Under the pieces are notes generated by a model. The model searched no databases, was not told the DNA's origin, and saw nothing but the letters and a program-made list of their open reading frames with translations. This document shows positions 36,466 to 47,191 of a DNA stretch of 64,000 bases, piece after piece. The stretch is from the NCBI GenBank assembly GCA_022702545.1, contig JAHRBC010000005.1, forward strand, positions 930,001-994,000. Reading direction: 5' to 3'. The position numbers and the translations under genes are program-made. Source of the DNA: Phycomyces nitens. Lineage: Eukaryota > Mucoromycota > Mucoromycetes > Mucorales > Phycomycetaceae. Position 1 is the first letter of the stretch. Each line of letters opens with the position of its first letter.

Positions 36466-38112
36466 AGAGGGGTTAATAATTTAAGCATATTTTCATGCTT
36501 TGTGGGAGTCAAAATAAAGATACATGTATGTACTTGTATGATTCAAACCTGCCTAGTAACATGAGATTCGTTGATAGCTAATCAAGAAAAAAGGATAATT
36601 TAATCTAGAGTGTGGGGAGGAATTAGGGGGACCTTGGAGGAGGATGGCATCTGTTCGGGAGTATCCAAGTATTTCCCGGAACAATGGTTGCTATTCGCTT
36701 TATGAAGCAAGAATTCCAAGATATCATTTGAAATAGAGCCACATGAGAATGAAACAAAGGCATGGTAAGCTGATATAAAAGTAGACAATACATTTCTCAA
36801 ACAATGACTTGTACTGACGGGGACCAATGGACCTTTTTAGCACGCGCTTGAAATGCCATTTGTTGTGCAAAGATAATGGTGATTTTGGACCATATTAAAG
36901 GTATATATATATAAAAGAAAAAAGGGTTGTGATTTGAATATATGAAGTTTATTCTATTGTCCAAGCACCACTTGTCCTTGTGTCCTTGTGTTCTTGATTC
37001 TGTGTGACTAATAGAACCAACAAGGGGGAAATAGGGTGCCAAACCTACTCTAACCTATAAAGAGCAAACGTTAATAGTTTCAAACAACAAACAGGCCTTG
37101 GAATATTAATTATTTTAAAACACTCCTTTGGAATTGGATTCTGATGACCAGACAGTCAAACACCCAAACACCCAAACCCGCCATTTGGAATAGGTATAAA
37201 TTGGACCTAAAAAAAAGATGAAGAATAGAAAGGGTATTGGCGAATAAATATGGCATGACTCGGGGCAAGCACGCAGTTCGGAATACCGAATGGCCCACTG
37301 CTTGCCCATTTACACAATCAGGCTTGTATAACATGATTATTATATAAATTGTGTTATTAAAAAACAACAAAAAAAGAGAGAGTGCTTAATTATACAGAAT
37401 ACAAATCTGTGCCTTTTTGCTTTGCCTTGCTTTAATTTGCCTTGACTTGATATCTTGTTTTGCAGTCACGGCAACATATAAACAATAAAGGAGAAAATAT
37501 TGAATACAATTGCATCTTTCCTGTAATGTATCAAATGATTGTATAAAGTAAAATAAAATAAAATATATGTATATAATATATGTATATTATAATAAAATAT
37601 AAATGTATTTCTGTGTGTAATGAGCCTGTCTTACTCAGCGCTTGGTCTTCCTCCTTTTTCTTCTTTGGGAAGAAAGCAAGGCTGGCAATCGAAAAAAATA
37701 GAGGCATTGAGAGATTGAGGGGAGCCAATATGGGGTTACCCAGAAAATATTTTATAAATCCCACTAACCTTCATTTAGAGTGGAGCTTAAAGCAAATTAT
37801 ATAAAAAAAATGGATCCCAAAACCACATACTCCAGAATCCCCATCTCATTTGAATCGGTAAATAGTGATTTTCCCATCACACTAGAAAAAAGGTGGTTTT
37901 TTCCAATTTTGAGAATTTCGCTTTTCTTCCCTCTACACATTATTATCGTTTTTTTTGGTGCTTGTAAAAAAGGTACACTTCCCTTTTTCAGCAAAATCCC
38001 AACCAGCCTTCCATTGCCAATACTAACCTAAACTACCTCAGACTAAAAAAGATATAATCTATACCTTCATCACTGCAACGTCTTGTGCAGTCTTTACCTA
38101 TCTCTACACACC
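32042..38112. other. 6 kb gene-poor AT-rich region
   Basis: No recognisable gene on either strand. Open frames are short, low-complexity or rich in Phe/Ile/Lys. Features include TTATTAG repeats (about 32085-32115), GATTGATT repeats (about 35168-35192), a TA then GT dinucleotide tract (about 36425-36466), GTATGTAT repeats (about 34363-34394) and TATATGTATA tracts (about 37563-37590). Two adjacent minus-strand frames at 36600-37042 overlap in different phases and contain no joinable splice pattern that I trust. Confidence 0.45.
36425..36466. repeat. (TA)n followed by (GT)n microsatellite
   Basis: About nine TA units are directly followed by about ten TG/GT units, a compound microsatellite. Confidence 0.8.
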
Positions 38113-40767
38113 ATGGACTTTTCGTCCCGCCACCCCTTGGCAAAGAAGAATATCACCAGAAAGAGAGCACGGTCATCGGGCTCATCTTCCTCGGCCTCAC
38201 CCCCCGAGACAATGTTCTCTGCAAATAGCTCTTCAGACTCTGGGTCTTCTTCCATGACCTCAGCAGGCTCAAAACCATATTCAAAGAAAAAAAGGCAGAC
38301 TAGTCCAGATTCCACCCCACAGTCACAGTCTGGGCTATCCGAGCCATCTTCACCTTCATTTAGCTCGCCTGGGATGATCCCGCATAGACTGACAGCCCAG
38401 CGCAGCGTGCCGGCGTTTCTGAACAAGCTCTACAAGTAACTATATCAGCACAGTCATGTTCTTTACTAACTTTTTGAACAGTATGGTCGAAGATGCTACC
38501 ACCAAAGACCTTATCCGCTGGGCTACAGACGGAGCCTCTTTTATAGGTAAGCAATCGTTTAATCCCAATATATATATATATATGTATATATATATGTATA
38601 TGTATATTATAAATAGGCTAAATCATTCATACCTTTGTTTCAATAGTTGAACGACACGAAGAATTTGCAAAGGCCGTCCTTCCTCGGTTCTACAAGCACA
38701 ATACATTTGCATCATTTGTCAGACAGCTGAACATGTACGATTTTCACAAGGTGCCTCATATCCAGCAAGGAGTCTTGATAGCCGACAACGAAAACGAGAT
38801 TTGGGAATTCAGCAACCCGCATTTCCAGCGCGAGAGACCTGATCTCCTGGCACTTGTTACACGCAAGCGAAGCCGCGAACGTGACACTGTAGAATCCGAC
38901 TCTATCAATATCGCAACCCTAGTAAAGGACATTAGCGCAATTCGGAAACACCAGACGACCATAAGCTCAGATATCAGCACTCTACACAGCGACAATGAGG
39001 TTCTCTGGAAAGAAACCTTGTCTTCCAGAGAGAAGCAGCAGCAGCACCAGGACGCCATCGAGAAGATCCTCCAGTTCCTGACCACGATATTCTCGAATGA
39101 CAAGGCCGCAATTGGCATGAGTAAGCAAACGACATTTAGGTTGAGAAAGAACAATGAGTGCCTTAGTCTCCCGTGTCAGTCTATGGTCAATGATGGTATT
39201 CTATCCGAAAGAGCACGACAAGGGTATGCAGGTATGCCTGATTTTCGACCAGTAAATATATATATATGTATATAAAAATACACATATAGAATACCAAGAG
39301 GCCTGTACAACCCTCTTGTACTATTATTTTTTTGTATTTGCATTTAGCAACAAACAAAAATAATAAGTGCTTACACACGTACAAGAGCGGAACGATATGA
39401 AAGCCTTTCCATTGAACACGGAGACAGAGTCTCATTGTTTCTAAATCTTTGCCCGTCTTACTAACTAATCCGTCACTCTCTTTTGCAGATCCTTCAATCG
39501 ACCCTGATGTGCCCACTGGCCTGATAAAGGAAGCAGCCACCCTGGCCGGGATATCTGTAAAGCCAAACGATAAAGACAATGGTATGTATTCTAGCTCATT
39601 GCAACAAACCATGGCCGGTATGCTGGCATCTACACTGAGGTCGTACTCAACCAACGTTCCGCTGTCTTCAGGAAAAAAAACAACAGGTCTATCCAAAGAT
39701 CCCACACAGAATGCCGGTTCGCAGCAGAACTACCGGCATCAACATCCAGACATCCAGCCCACATATTCTTCAAGGCCACTCGTGTCTCATATGGGCCAAA
39801 ATGGCTTGCCCAAGGACACCAATATCGATATCTATTCTCAAACCCTCAACACGGCTACAGATTCTGCCCAGTCTATCTCGAGGGATATCGATGATCTCCA
39901 GAGCAATATCGAGTCTCTTGCGGCCGACTTGGGTATCGACCCAACCCAGTTTGCCGAAGACTTTGTGATGCAGATGGATCAATACGAAAACAATTTTGAC
40001 AGTATGATGTCTCACACAGCTCGCCATGACAGACTTCCGGCAGGTGGTCTTGTAGGCGATGTTCTTACCAAGGACATGTACGAGAAGAACATCCGTGATT
40101 CACAGACACAGGCCATGTACCAGCAGTGTCCCGACAATATCTATCAAATGGTCGATCGCAGCCCACACAAGGGAAAGTCTCCCATGAGCTATTTATCACC
40201 AACCAACAGCTCTCCATCGTTTAGTCAAGATATCAACACTGTCCAGGCTGCACTTTTACACCAGTCCAGAGTTGCCACCAATGCCGTGTCTTCTGCAAAG
40301 ATGTTCAACTACCAAAACGAATCAATCGGATCAATAGCTTCTGTAAGTAGACCTTTATATTCAGTCAAAAAAGAAAACCAAAACTAAACCTCTATCAATA
40401 GAATAATGCTGGAAATGACAATAGTCCAAACCCTTCTATTTATTGGCAATCGCCTGGTCAGGCCACCAATCTGACCCCAAACTCACCGCCACAAAGAACA
40501 CATATCCAACATAGCAACCCTCAGCACGGACATGTACCAAGCTACTATGCTATCAGGCGTCCCGAGAACCATTCAATTGATCCTTCGATGGGCCGACCTG
40601 CTGGGGGGGACATGGCTGGAGATCCAAGGTTCGGGCCAGTATGTCAAGATAACACATCCTATCTGGGCTCTTTACCTTGCCCAAATCAAAATGCAGATCC
40701 AAATGCCATCATAGTACCCTTCTCGGTGGTCTCTCCAGAAATGGGCTATGAAAACGAGACTCAATGA
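38113..40767 (+). CDS. HSF-type DNA-binding transcription factor
   Basis: Exons 38113-38435, 38482-38546, 38647-39120, 39489-40342, 40402-40767; 693 residues. The first 95 residues are Ser/Pro-rich with KKK and KKKRQ basic stretches. The HSF DNA-binding domain covers about 99-203: VPAFLNKLYN-MVEDATTKDLIRW, the recognition helix FASFVRQLNMYDFHKV (151-166) and an IWEFSNPHFQRERPD end. A predicted coiled coil (about 218-275, heptad-like LVKDISAIRKHQ onward) would mediate trimerisation, followed by a Gln/Ser/Asn-rich tail with possible activation segments. Members include Hsf1, Sfl1 and Mga2-like regulators; the VPAFLNKLYN start is HSF1-like but I cannot name the paralogue. The intron at 39121-39488 is unusually long and may hold an extra 66-nt exon (about 39166-39231) that keeps the frame. 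The start was chosen at the ATG with good context (ACCATGG); an in-frame ATG at 38083 lies upstream. Confidence 0.88.
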
Positions 40768-40832
40768 AGGATCGTAGATTCCATTCACAGCAAGACGATC
40801 CGATTCATATCCCAAAGTAATCCCTACCCCCA

Positions 40833-40873
<41 letters not shown>

Positions 40874-41397
40874 GCGCGCACATACGCATATCCTTCATGA
40901 CATTGTTCTTTTCATTATTTCATATATTGCTTCCAAAAATCCCTATGTTAACTCACCGGAAAATCCTCATTTCATCTTTATATGTATATATATATATATA
41001 TTTTCTTGTTGTTGTCGTTATTTTTTATTATTATTATTATTATTATTATTTAGTGTGTCATGTATCTATTTACCAATATTATTCTCTCTCTCTCTCTCTC
41101 TCTCCCAACCTATATATTATATTATTCTACTCTTTCTGGTGAGCGCTATGCCATTGATATTCTACCTTGTTTCCAAAGAAGACTAGTATTCTTTAAATCA
41201 TATACAAGCGTGTCTGCCAGAAATAACCAATTATTACTTCTTCTTTTTTGTAAATATCACCAAGCAAGAATATTAAACATTATGATAATATCCTCAATCT
41301 CCTGTATCTGGAATCAATACAACCTGTGTGACGTCAATTAAAAGGAGCAAGTTTCCCTTTCATTTCCATTCCGTCTCCTTTTGAACCTGTGTAAAGC
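40768..41397. other. intergenic with microsatellites
   Basis: No gene. It holds a (CA)n then (CG)n tract at about 40832-40880, TA repeats at about 40980-41000, ATT repeats at about 41025-41052, and a (CT)n tract at about 41084-41104. It is the 3' end of the HSF gene and promoter of the roadblock gene. Confidence 0.6.
40832..40880. repeat. (CA)n/(CG)n microsatellite
   Basis: A run of about 20 CA units passes into a short CGCGCGCG run. It lies just 3' of the HSF-type gene. Confidence 0.85.
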
Positions 41398-41856
41398 ATG
41401 GTGAGCCAAAGCATGGAATATTCAAGATGGCTTATTTCCATCTATAGACATTTGATCTTGATGAGAACCTGAGAAGACTCAGTAATCGCAAAGGAGTAAA
41501 AGGAGTCGTGATTCTAAATGGAGATGGCCAGGCGATCAGATCTACCCTCGACAAGGATCTCACAAAGCTTTATGGCCAGTTGATTAGCCAACTAGTCACC
41601 CAGGCACGCACAACAGTTGCTGATCTAGATGAAGATGTAAGGAATCTCCAAGTTATTAAAGTTATTAAGCCCTGTTTCTATTCCAAAGAACGACGTAACA
41701 TTTCTGCGTATCCGGACAAAGAAGCATGAGATTATGATTGCACCAGGTAAGGCAGCAGAGATATGTAGTATAAAATGCTCATGACAATCATTTTTTTTTT
41801 GCAATCTAGACCATGAGTATCTCTTGGTGGTTGTCCAGAACCCACTAGAAGTATAA
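41398..41856 (+). CDS. DYNLRB1: dynein light chain roadblock/LC7
   Basis: Four exons: 41398-41400, 41448-41636, 41689-41746, 41810-41856; 98 residues (family 96-100). Roadblock dimers bind the dynein intermediate chain and help cytoplasmic dynein carry cargo along microtubules. Signatures: [20 protein letters not shown], the central helix [20 protein letters not shown], and [28 protein letters not shown]. The first coding exon is only the ATG: GC-ATG|GTGAGC, a 47-nt intron ending TATAG, then ACATTTGATCTTGATGAG. The ATG at 41412 is in the wrong frame and no other ATG precedes the conserved region in frame before 41508, which would remove the first strand. It is convergent with TFIIIA, 143 bases between stops. 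Confidence 0.9.
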
Positions 41857-41999
41857 AGCACAGCGATTGGATTCATTATAAATAGTAGTAATAATAGTAA
41901 TAATAATAACAATAATTATAAATGCTTGTTTTTTACATTCTAACCAACCTCTTTTATTCTAAATATATATATATGTATATGTATATATATATAAAGGGA

Positions 42000-43375
42000 T
42001 CATTCACACTCCCTATTCATCAGCACTTGGCCCCTGTCTTTGGGTTCCTCAGAATCGCTCTTGTGCATTGCTGCTTCCTCATCACCCTCAGACTTTTGCC
42101 TCTTTGCCGCACTGGCTTCATAGTGATCAATGTCTGGCTTGTGTTTCTTGCTAGTAATGTGTCTCTTGAGGGTATATTCGGTAGTAAAGGTCGATGTGCA
42201 ACCTTCAAAAGGACAACCAAGCTTTCTCTCGAACCCAAACGGCCGTTTTGCTACCTTTCGCGATCTCTAGAGTTTTTTTTAGATTAGCACAGCAGATTGA
42301 TCTTTAACCCAACCTACACTGTGATGGGCCAGGTGTCTTTCATAGATGCTCTTGTAAGGGAATCCCTTTTCGCATCCTGGAAATGTGCACATAAACTTAT
42401 TCACCCGTTCATGGACGAGATTGATGTGCATATTAAGGACCTTGGTCTAGTAATCTTTAGTGAACCAAATAAACAGTTGAGTGGGGTAAATCTTACTTAC
42501 CGAAGAAAACACCCTTTCGCATCCTGAATATGTGCAAGGAACCGGCTCTCTTTCAGCGTGTTTGTTCTTATAGTGCTGATTCAGCCGAGATTGCCGATTG
42601 AATTCCTTGCCACACTCGCTACAGATCTTTGGATGCTTTTCTCGCATGTGATTACACAATTCTGTCCAGTTGGCAAATGCACATTCACATTCATCGAGCG
42701 AACACAGATACCGAGGCTTGTCTAGCGAATCGTTAAAAAGAAAGAAAGAAGAACAAGTAATTATACACTTGTCTTACCTGAATGGATCGTCAGCTTGTGT
42801 TTTTTCAGTTTGGAAGGAACTATAAAGCTGGCATCGCAGTTTTCTACATCGCATGGCCAAGGTAGCTTATGGGTGTGTGTGGACATGTGTGAGCGCAATT
42901 GATGCTTCTTTTCAAACACGGCAGTGCATTCTGGCCAGGTGCACTAGAAGATTGGGTTGGTGATTTTGGATTGTTGAATGTTTTGCTTCTATGAATTACT
43001 TTGATTGAAAAGGTGTCCTTGTGCTTTAATTCATGTCGCTTGAGATGGTGGGATATAGAGTAGGCCTGGGAGCATCCCGGATAAGAGCATTTGTAGATTG
43101 GGTCCTGATGAGTACGTGCGTGGACTGTGAGATGCTTTGATGCTCTGTAAGTCTTGTCGCAGCCTGGATGCGTACAAACAAAAGGACGCTACAGGCAAAT
43201 GAGTACTGTTGTTGTTCTTGGAGTTGATTGACGCTTTTTTTTATTTTATTTTTACTTGGCCAGTGTGGATCAAGACATGCTCATGAAGCTTCCATTCCTT
43301 TGAGTATATTTTTGTGCAGTCTGCATATGGACATGCAAAAAGCGCTCTGGATGTAGATTGATCAAGTTGAGCCAT
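42000..43375 (-). CDS. transcription factor IIIA-like C2H2 zinc-finger protein
   Basis: Six exons from the right: 43375-43256, 43188-43000, 42943-42778, 42721-42501, 42446-42318, 42266-42000; 363 residues. TFIIIA binds the internal control region of 5S rRNA genes (and 5S RNA) to recruit TFIIIC/TFIIIB and Pol III. Ten C2H2 fingers are visible in order, starting CPYADCTKIYSKEWKLHEH and including CTHPGCDKTYRASKHL, CTWPECTAVFEKKHQL, CDVENCDASFIVPSKL, CSECGKEFNRQSRL and a last CPFEGCTSTFTTEYTL. The finger spacing, the short sixth finger with HMREKH and the HTHKLPWPCD linker are TFIIIA-like. Nine fingers followed by a separated tenth recalls fission yeast TFIIIA. The C-terminus is charged (EGDEEAAMHKSDSEEPKD). 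Exons cut between or within fingers and join in frame. Confidence 0.87.
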
Positions 43376-43903
43376 AACAAACAGACAAACTGCAGGCGCC
43401 GAGAATATGTCACACAGATTACAAGACTAAACTGAATGATTGGCCAGTACGTCAAGTTGATGATGGATAGAATGAATCTAATTTTTATTTATTTTTTAAT
43501 TTTAATTTCAAAAAAAAAAAGCATAAAATATATTTTCTGCGATTAAAATTGCGCTCATGTCGCATAAATATTGAGTGCCCGCTTTGGCAGGTTTGATAAT
43601 CAAAGATTGGATTAATAAGAAAGATTATATATATAAAAAGGACAGACTTGATTCTCATCTGACCGCGTGGGAACAGGACTATATAGGTTTTTTTTTGTTT
43701 TTGATAATTGTGATGCATGATGGACTCTCACGCCCAATGAAGGGATAAGAGATGGCGTAACGCAATTATCTCTTTCTTTTTTTTAAAATGGGAATTTTTA
43801 TTGAAAGTGACTATCGGGGCTGCCTGATTGGCGGTATAAACAAAATGACAGGATTATATATATATATATATATGTATATACACACACACACATTATTGTG
43901 GGT
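43376..43903. other. intergenic, no gene seen
   Basis: Upstream region of TFIIIA and 3' region of the small zinc-finger gene, AT-rich. A TATA then CA dinucleotide tract lies at about 43857-43893, very close to the stop codon of the downstream small zinc-finger gene. Confidence 0.4.
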
Positions 43904-44182
43904 TCATTTGAAATTGGATCCATAGGACATGGACCGTCTTCTGGCCCCTTCGAATGCATTGTGGAGAGAGAGGGCAGTGGGCATAAAGAAGCTTGATTTT
44001 TGAGAGTCTGGACTGTCCTGAGTAGGCGAGTTTGACTGGGAAAAGAGACTAAAAGATGTCTGGAGAGGAGGCACGGCCGTCTCAGACATGCGCCGGTGGT
44101 GAAAGGGGGCGCAGGACGAGGTGTGCGAGGCAAAGGAGTCGGTCTTTTCAAATGTTCGTCCACATTTGCATCGGAACGGCAT
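43904..44182 (-). CDS. small single zinc-finger protein
   Basis: Intronless, 92 residues, ATG at 44182. The N-terminus MPFRCKCGRTFEKTDSFASH, followed by TSSCAPFHHRR, is a single C2H2/C2HC-like finger (CxC...H...C, His-His near 28-29). The remainder is Ser/Pro/Gln-rich and ends RRRSMSYGSNFK; the RRRSMS segment looks like a basophilic kinase site. Similar short proteins exist in fungi, but I do not recognise a named family. It is on the same strand as the BTB gene, beginning 172 bases beyond that gene's stop codon, so its promoter overlaps the BTB 3' end. It may be an RNA- or DNA-binding regulator; this is inference. Confidence 0.6.
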   Translation of the reverse strand: MPFRCKCGRTFEKTDSFASHTSSCAPFHHRRMSETAVPPLQTSFSLFSQSNSPTQDSPDSQKSSFFMPTALSLHNAFEGARRRSMSYGSNFK

Positions 44183-44353
44183 GGTAGAGAGAATAAGACC
44201 ATCAAAGCAATATTCAGGTCAGTTTTATAGCAAATTCACAAAAAAGAAAACCCACAGAGCTGATCAGCAGGGAAGTCATGTGATCTGCCTGTTTCTGTGT
44301 TATCACAGCCAACCAGCGCATGTCCTACAATGATAAGATTTCCGTTTTCTCTT

Positions 44354-45829
44354 TTATTGGTTAGAATTGGGCAAAAAGGGCCTTTGCCGGTTAAGTGCCC
44401 TTTGCGAGCACAAGGCTTCCAGTCGCACACCACACAGCACCAAAGCTCCATCTACCAAATGCAGCCCACACAGCATCCTGTTGACACTCAATCGAAGCAC
44501 CGAGCAGTCCTTTTGGCAGTCAACCGAACCGTCACACCTTCTCCATAGCTCGTGCTTGATGTTGGCCAGCGAATCGATCGCTTGGTCGTCTACTACTAGT
44601 CCACAGTCTGGGTGCAGGTACAGCCGCTCACTCACCCCATTTCCCACCCTTAGACTCTGTCCAATCTTGACAAGCTTATCCCGGCAAGGGTCTTTGGCTG
44701 TCCAGACAATCATAATTCCCTTTCGGCTGTGCACTTCAAGGCACACGCTTGTCAATTGGACAACCAGCGACCGGTATCTGTCCTGGTGCTTGTATTGGAC
44801 TTGGCATTCCCTCCAGGCATCAGCACAGTTGCTGACAGCCTCCATCGTGTGGCCCATAATATTGGGCATCTGGAGCTGGGCAACACGAATATCTTTGAGG
44901 TGCAGTGAGATTTCTGGCGTGGGAGTCGGCCCAAATCCGTCCACAACAACATGAGAGCATATCAGCTTGTCGGTGAGCTGCCGAAACACATAGTATTGTG
45001 CATCTCGCAAGAGATTCCTTCGGTGGGCCTCATCGCGAATAGACAGTGTATATCCTCTCAAGAGATTGACCAGATCTGCAAAGATGTCTGGATCACGGTC
45101 AATGTAGACTGGAGGAATCTCGGTTGAATCTGGTCCATGATGAGGGGAATATAATGAGTCCATTAGTGGTCCATTAAAGAAGTTTTGTTTGCCGTCCTTT
45201 TGAAACAGATCCCAAGGTAGTCTAAATGAACGTCCGCCCACATTCACATAGAGGTATTCTCGCAACGACTTGTCCAGCCGCTTCAGTCCATAGTACCTTG
45301 CATCGTTCAAGAGTGCCTGGTTCTCCACATCGTCTTTTGGTCGTATATAATATCCACGCAGATGCCGTACAATCAGCTCAAAGGTAGTCGAACTTCTATC
45401 AATGTGCATCACCCGGGTCTTTTGTTTCTGAAAATGGAGCGTAAAGTAGTTGTCGGGTCCGTCACTCTTTAGAGATTCCCAGCTCATGCGGAATGGCTTT
45501 CCTCCTACTACGATCGTGTATGCGGTTGTGTCCTGTGGGTCATCCGTCCGCTGTCTTTTGTTTGATGGTTTTGGGGATTCTGTATAGGTATTGCTGTTTG
45601 ATGCCGGAGTGGTCCCGGCACTCATTCCAGAGTTGATGTCTGGGCTGATTGTTGCTACAGATGTCGAATTCTGTTGGTCATCTGCCACGAACCGAAAAAA
45701 GTCATCTGGGAGTGGTTCATTAAAAAAAGATACATCTCCCAGAGGTAGATTGTAATCAAAGTTGAAAGGTTCCAGCCCACTGGGGAATTGCAACAAAGGA
45801 TCCAGTCCAGATCTGTCAGTGGGGTCCAT
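44354..45829 (-). CDS. double BTB/POZ (T1-type) protein
   Basis: Intronless, 491 residues, ATG at 45829. The first 100 residues are acidic then Ser/Thr/Asn-rich with a KRQR nuclear-like signal (91-94). Two tandem T1/BTB_2 domains follow: TAYTIVVGGKPFRMSWESL from 102, closing at LNDARYYGLKRLDKSL, and LYVNVGGRSFRLPWDLFQKD from 193, closing at LRDAQYYVFRQLTDKL. The VGGxxFRxxW start and DAxYYxxxxL end mark the KCTD/Kv-T1 type. A conserved C-terminal domain of about 190 residues contains ISLHLKDIRVAQ and several Cys residues. It resembles fungal YDR132C/YLR108C-like proteins. These may act as adaptors for cullin-3 or in assemblies; no channel segments are present. Lack of introns is unusual here. 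Confidence 0.85.
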   Translation of the reverse strand: MDPTDRSGLDPLLQFPSGLEPFNFDYNLPLGDVSFFNEPLPDDFFRFVADDQQNSTSVATISPDINSGMSAGTTPASNSNTYTESPKPSNKRQRTDDPQDTTAYTIVVGGKPFRMSWESLKSDGPDNYFTLHFQKQKTRVMHIDRSSTTFELIVRHLRGYYIRPKDDVENQALLNDARYYGLKRLDKSLREYLYVNVGGRSFRLPWDLFQKDGKQNFFNGPLMDSLYSPHHGPDSTEIPPVYIDRDPDIFADLVNLLRGYTLSIRDEAHRRNLLRDAQYYVFRQLTDKLICSHVVVDGFGPTPTPEISLHLKDIRVAQLQMPNIMGHTMEAVSNCADAWRECQVQYKHQDRYRSLVVQLTSVCLEVHSRKGIMIVWTAKDPCRDKLVKIGQSLRVGNGVSERLYLHPDCGLVVDDQAIDSLANIKHELWRRCDGSVDCQKDCSVLRLSVNRMLCGLHLVDGALVLCGVRLEALCSQRALNRQRPFLPNSNQ

Positions 45830-46299
45830 GGTTATATCTATTATAAAGTATGTAGTTGCAACAAGTATATAACTGTTTTTTAAATTATCTCGCTCATTAA
45901 AAAAAGAAACGTTTTCTTTTCTTTTTTTTACTTGGATTTCAAAATCAATTTGCTCACATTGTCAAAAATTGCTTGAAATTTCGCTCACTTTTATTTTTTT
46001 GCAAATAAAATCACAACTTTTTTTTAATTGGTTGCCATGGATACTCTAATTTTTTTTTAAAAAAAATATATATACTATACGTATTCTGCTCTTCAACATC
46101 GATTATATTAATATTAAAGTTAGTTGTGATTTTTATGATGTCCAAGTGAAACAACCTTGATAGTCCAAGCGAAAGCATATTTTCAATGAGCGAATTGATT
46201 CAAAATAGTATACTACAAAGAGTGTAGTGGACAAAACACTCACATGTGATGGTATAGAATATTAGTAGTATTAGTAGTATTAGTATTAGTAGCAGTAGT
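45830..46299. other. AT-rich promoter region of BTB gene
   Basis: Oligo-T and oligo-A tracts with no coding frame. Upstream of the BTB gene on the minus strand. AGTAGTATT repeats begin at about 46260. Confidence 0.4.
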
Positions 46300-46312
46300 A
46301 GCAACAGTAGCA
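46258..46312. repeat. AGTATTAGT trinucleotide-like repeat
   Basis: Imperfect AGT/ATT/AGC units running for about 55 bases. Confidence 0.7.
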
Positions 46313-46970
46313 AATTTTTTTAGAGATGGGAACTTTTTATGTCGAGAGAATAGGTTTGTTGGATGACAGAAGTATATTAAATTGGCTCCACAAGAACACA
46401 AACAGGTACATATGACATGGCTGTATGGAATACAGAACGTTGCAGCAACAATCTCGTCACTGGTGCCACACCCCCTTTACAGTCATTTCAAGAAGTAAAG
46501 TCGCTTGTTTTGAATCTGATGTCGTGCAAAAAAAATTGTATTTGTAACGTTGCGAGGGCGATCGAATCTTTGGTATACAGTGCAGTATGAACTAGAGGTC
46601 TGTTGTGTAAAAACCAAAAGTTATATGCACAGAATAAGAGGAGATTTTTGGGGGATGAGGCTAGATAGTGATATATGGAGCAATACAGCAGAATACAGTA
46701 GATGAGGGTTTTTCGATACGTTTCAGACAAAAGTGACTAGAGCTACCAATGTCTTTTGCGACAAATATTATAGACTTGAAAGAGTGTGAGCTTTATTCAA
46801 ATAGCTAATATTTGGTTAATATGACCATGGCTTCTATGGTGGCACTGTCTATTGAAAGAGTCTCCTTCGTACTCCATGTATGCCTTTCTCACATCAGACC
46901 GAACTTCCGGTTGTTCCGACTCGGACAGCATCACAGACTTGAGTAAATTATGGTTTTGACCCATTTGTAA
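46300..46970 (-). pseudogene. decayed reading frame fragments, unknown
   Basis: Minus-strand pieces look coding but shift phase. An ATG at about 46965 opens a 55-residue frame beginning MGQNHNLLKSVMLSESEQPE and containing RKAYMEYEGDSFNRQ. Further left, 46730-46488 reads on in other phases with TKDSIALATLQIQFF and VAPVTRLLLQRS-like segments. I do not recognise the protein. The broken phases suggest an old degraded gene, in the same neighbourhood as other decayed elements. Confidence 0.25.
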
Positions 46971-47191
46971 GTACAAATTCTAGTTCATTCGTCCAGTGTA
47001 TTTTATTCAAGTGTTGAACAAATTCAAAATATTGATTCGTCATTTGTGTCCCAAATAGTTTCGAATGATGAAAAAAAAATGTTCAAAAGATTGATCATGA
47101 CATGTCAATGCGAAAGCAGTTTTTGTAGAGTTGTATAATTGTGGGATTGTGTGAATGTATAAAGGTATAGCAAAGGCTGCTGTTTGGTTTT

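Noticed and set aside
36600..37042. two overlapping minus-strand frames of about 75-80 codons
   Set aside because: Phases differ and the only possible joint needs a 19-nt intron, which is too short.
44367..44954. 195-codon plus-strand frame opposite the BTB gene
   Set aside because: It is antisense shadow of a clear protein-coding gene; its composition is Ser/Leu/His-rich as expected for a shadow frame.
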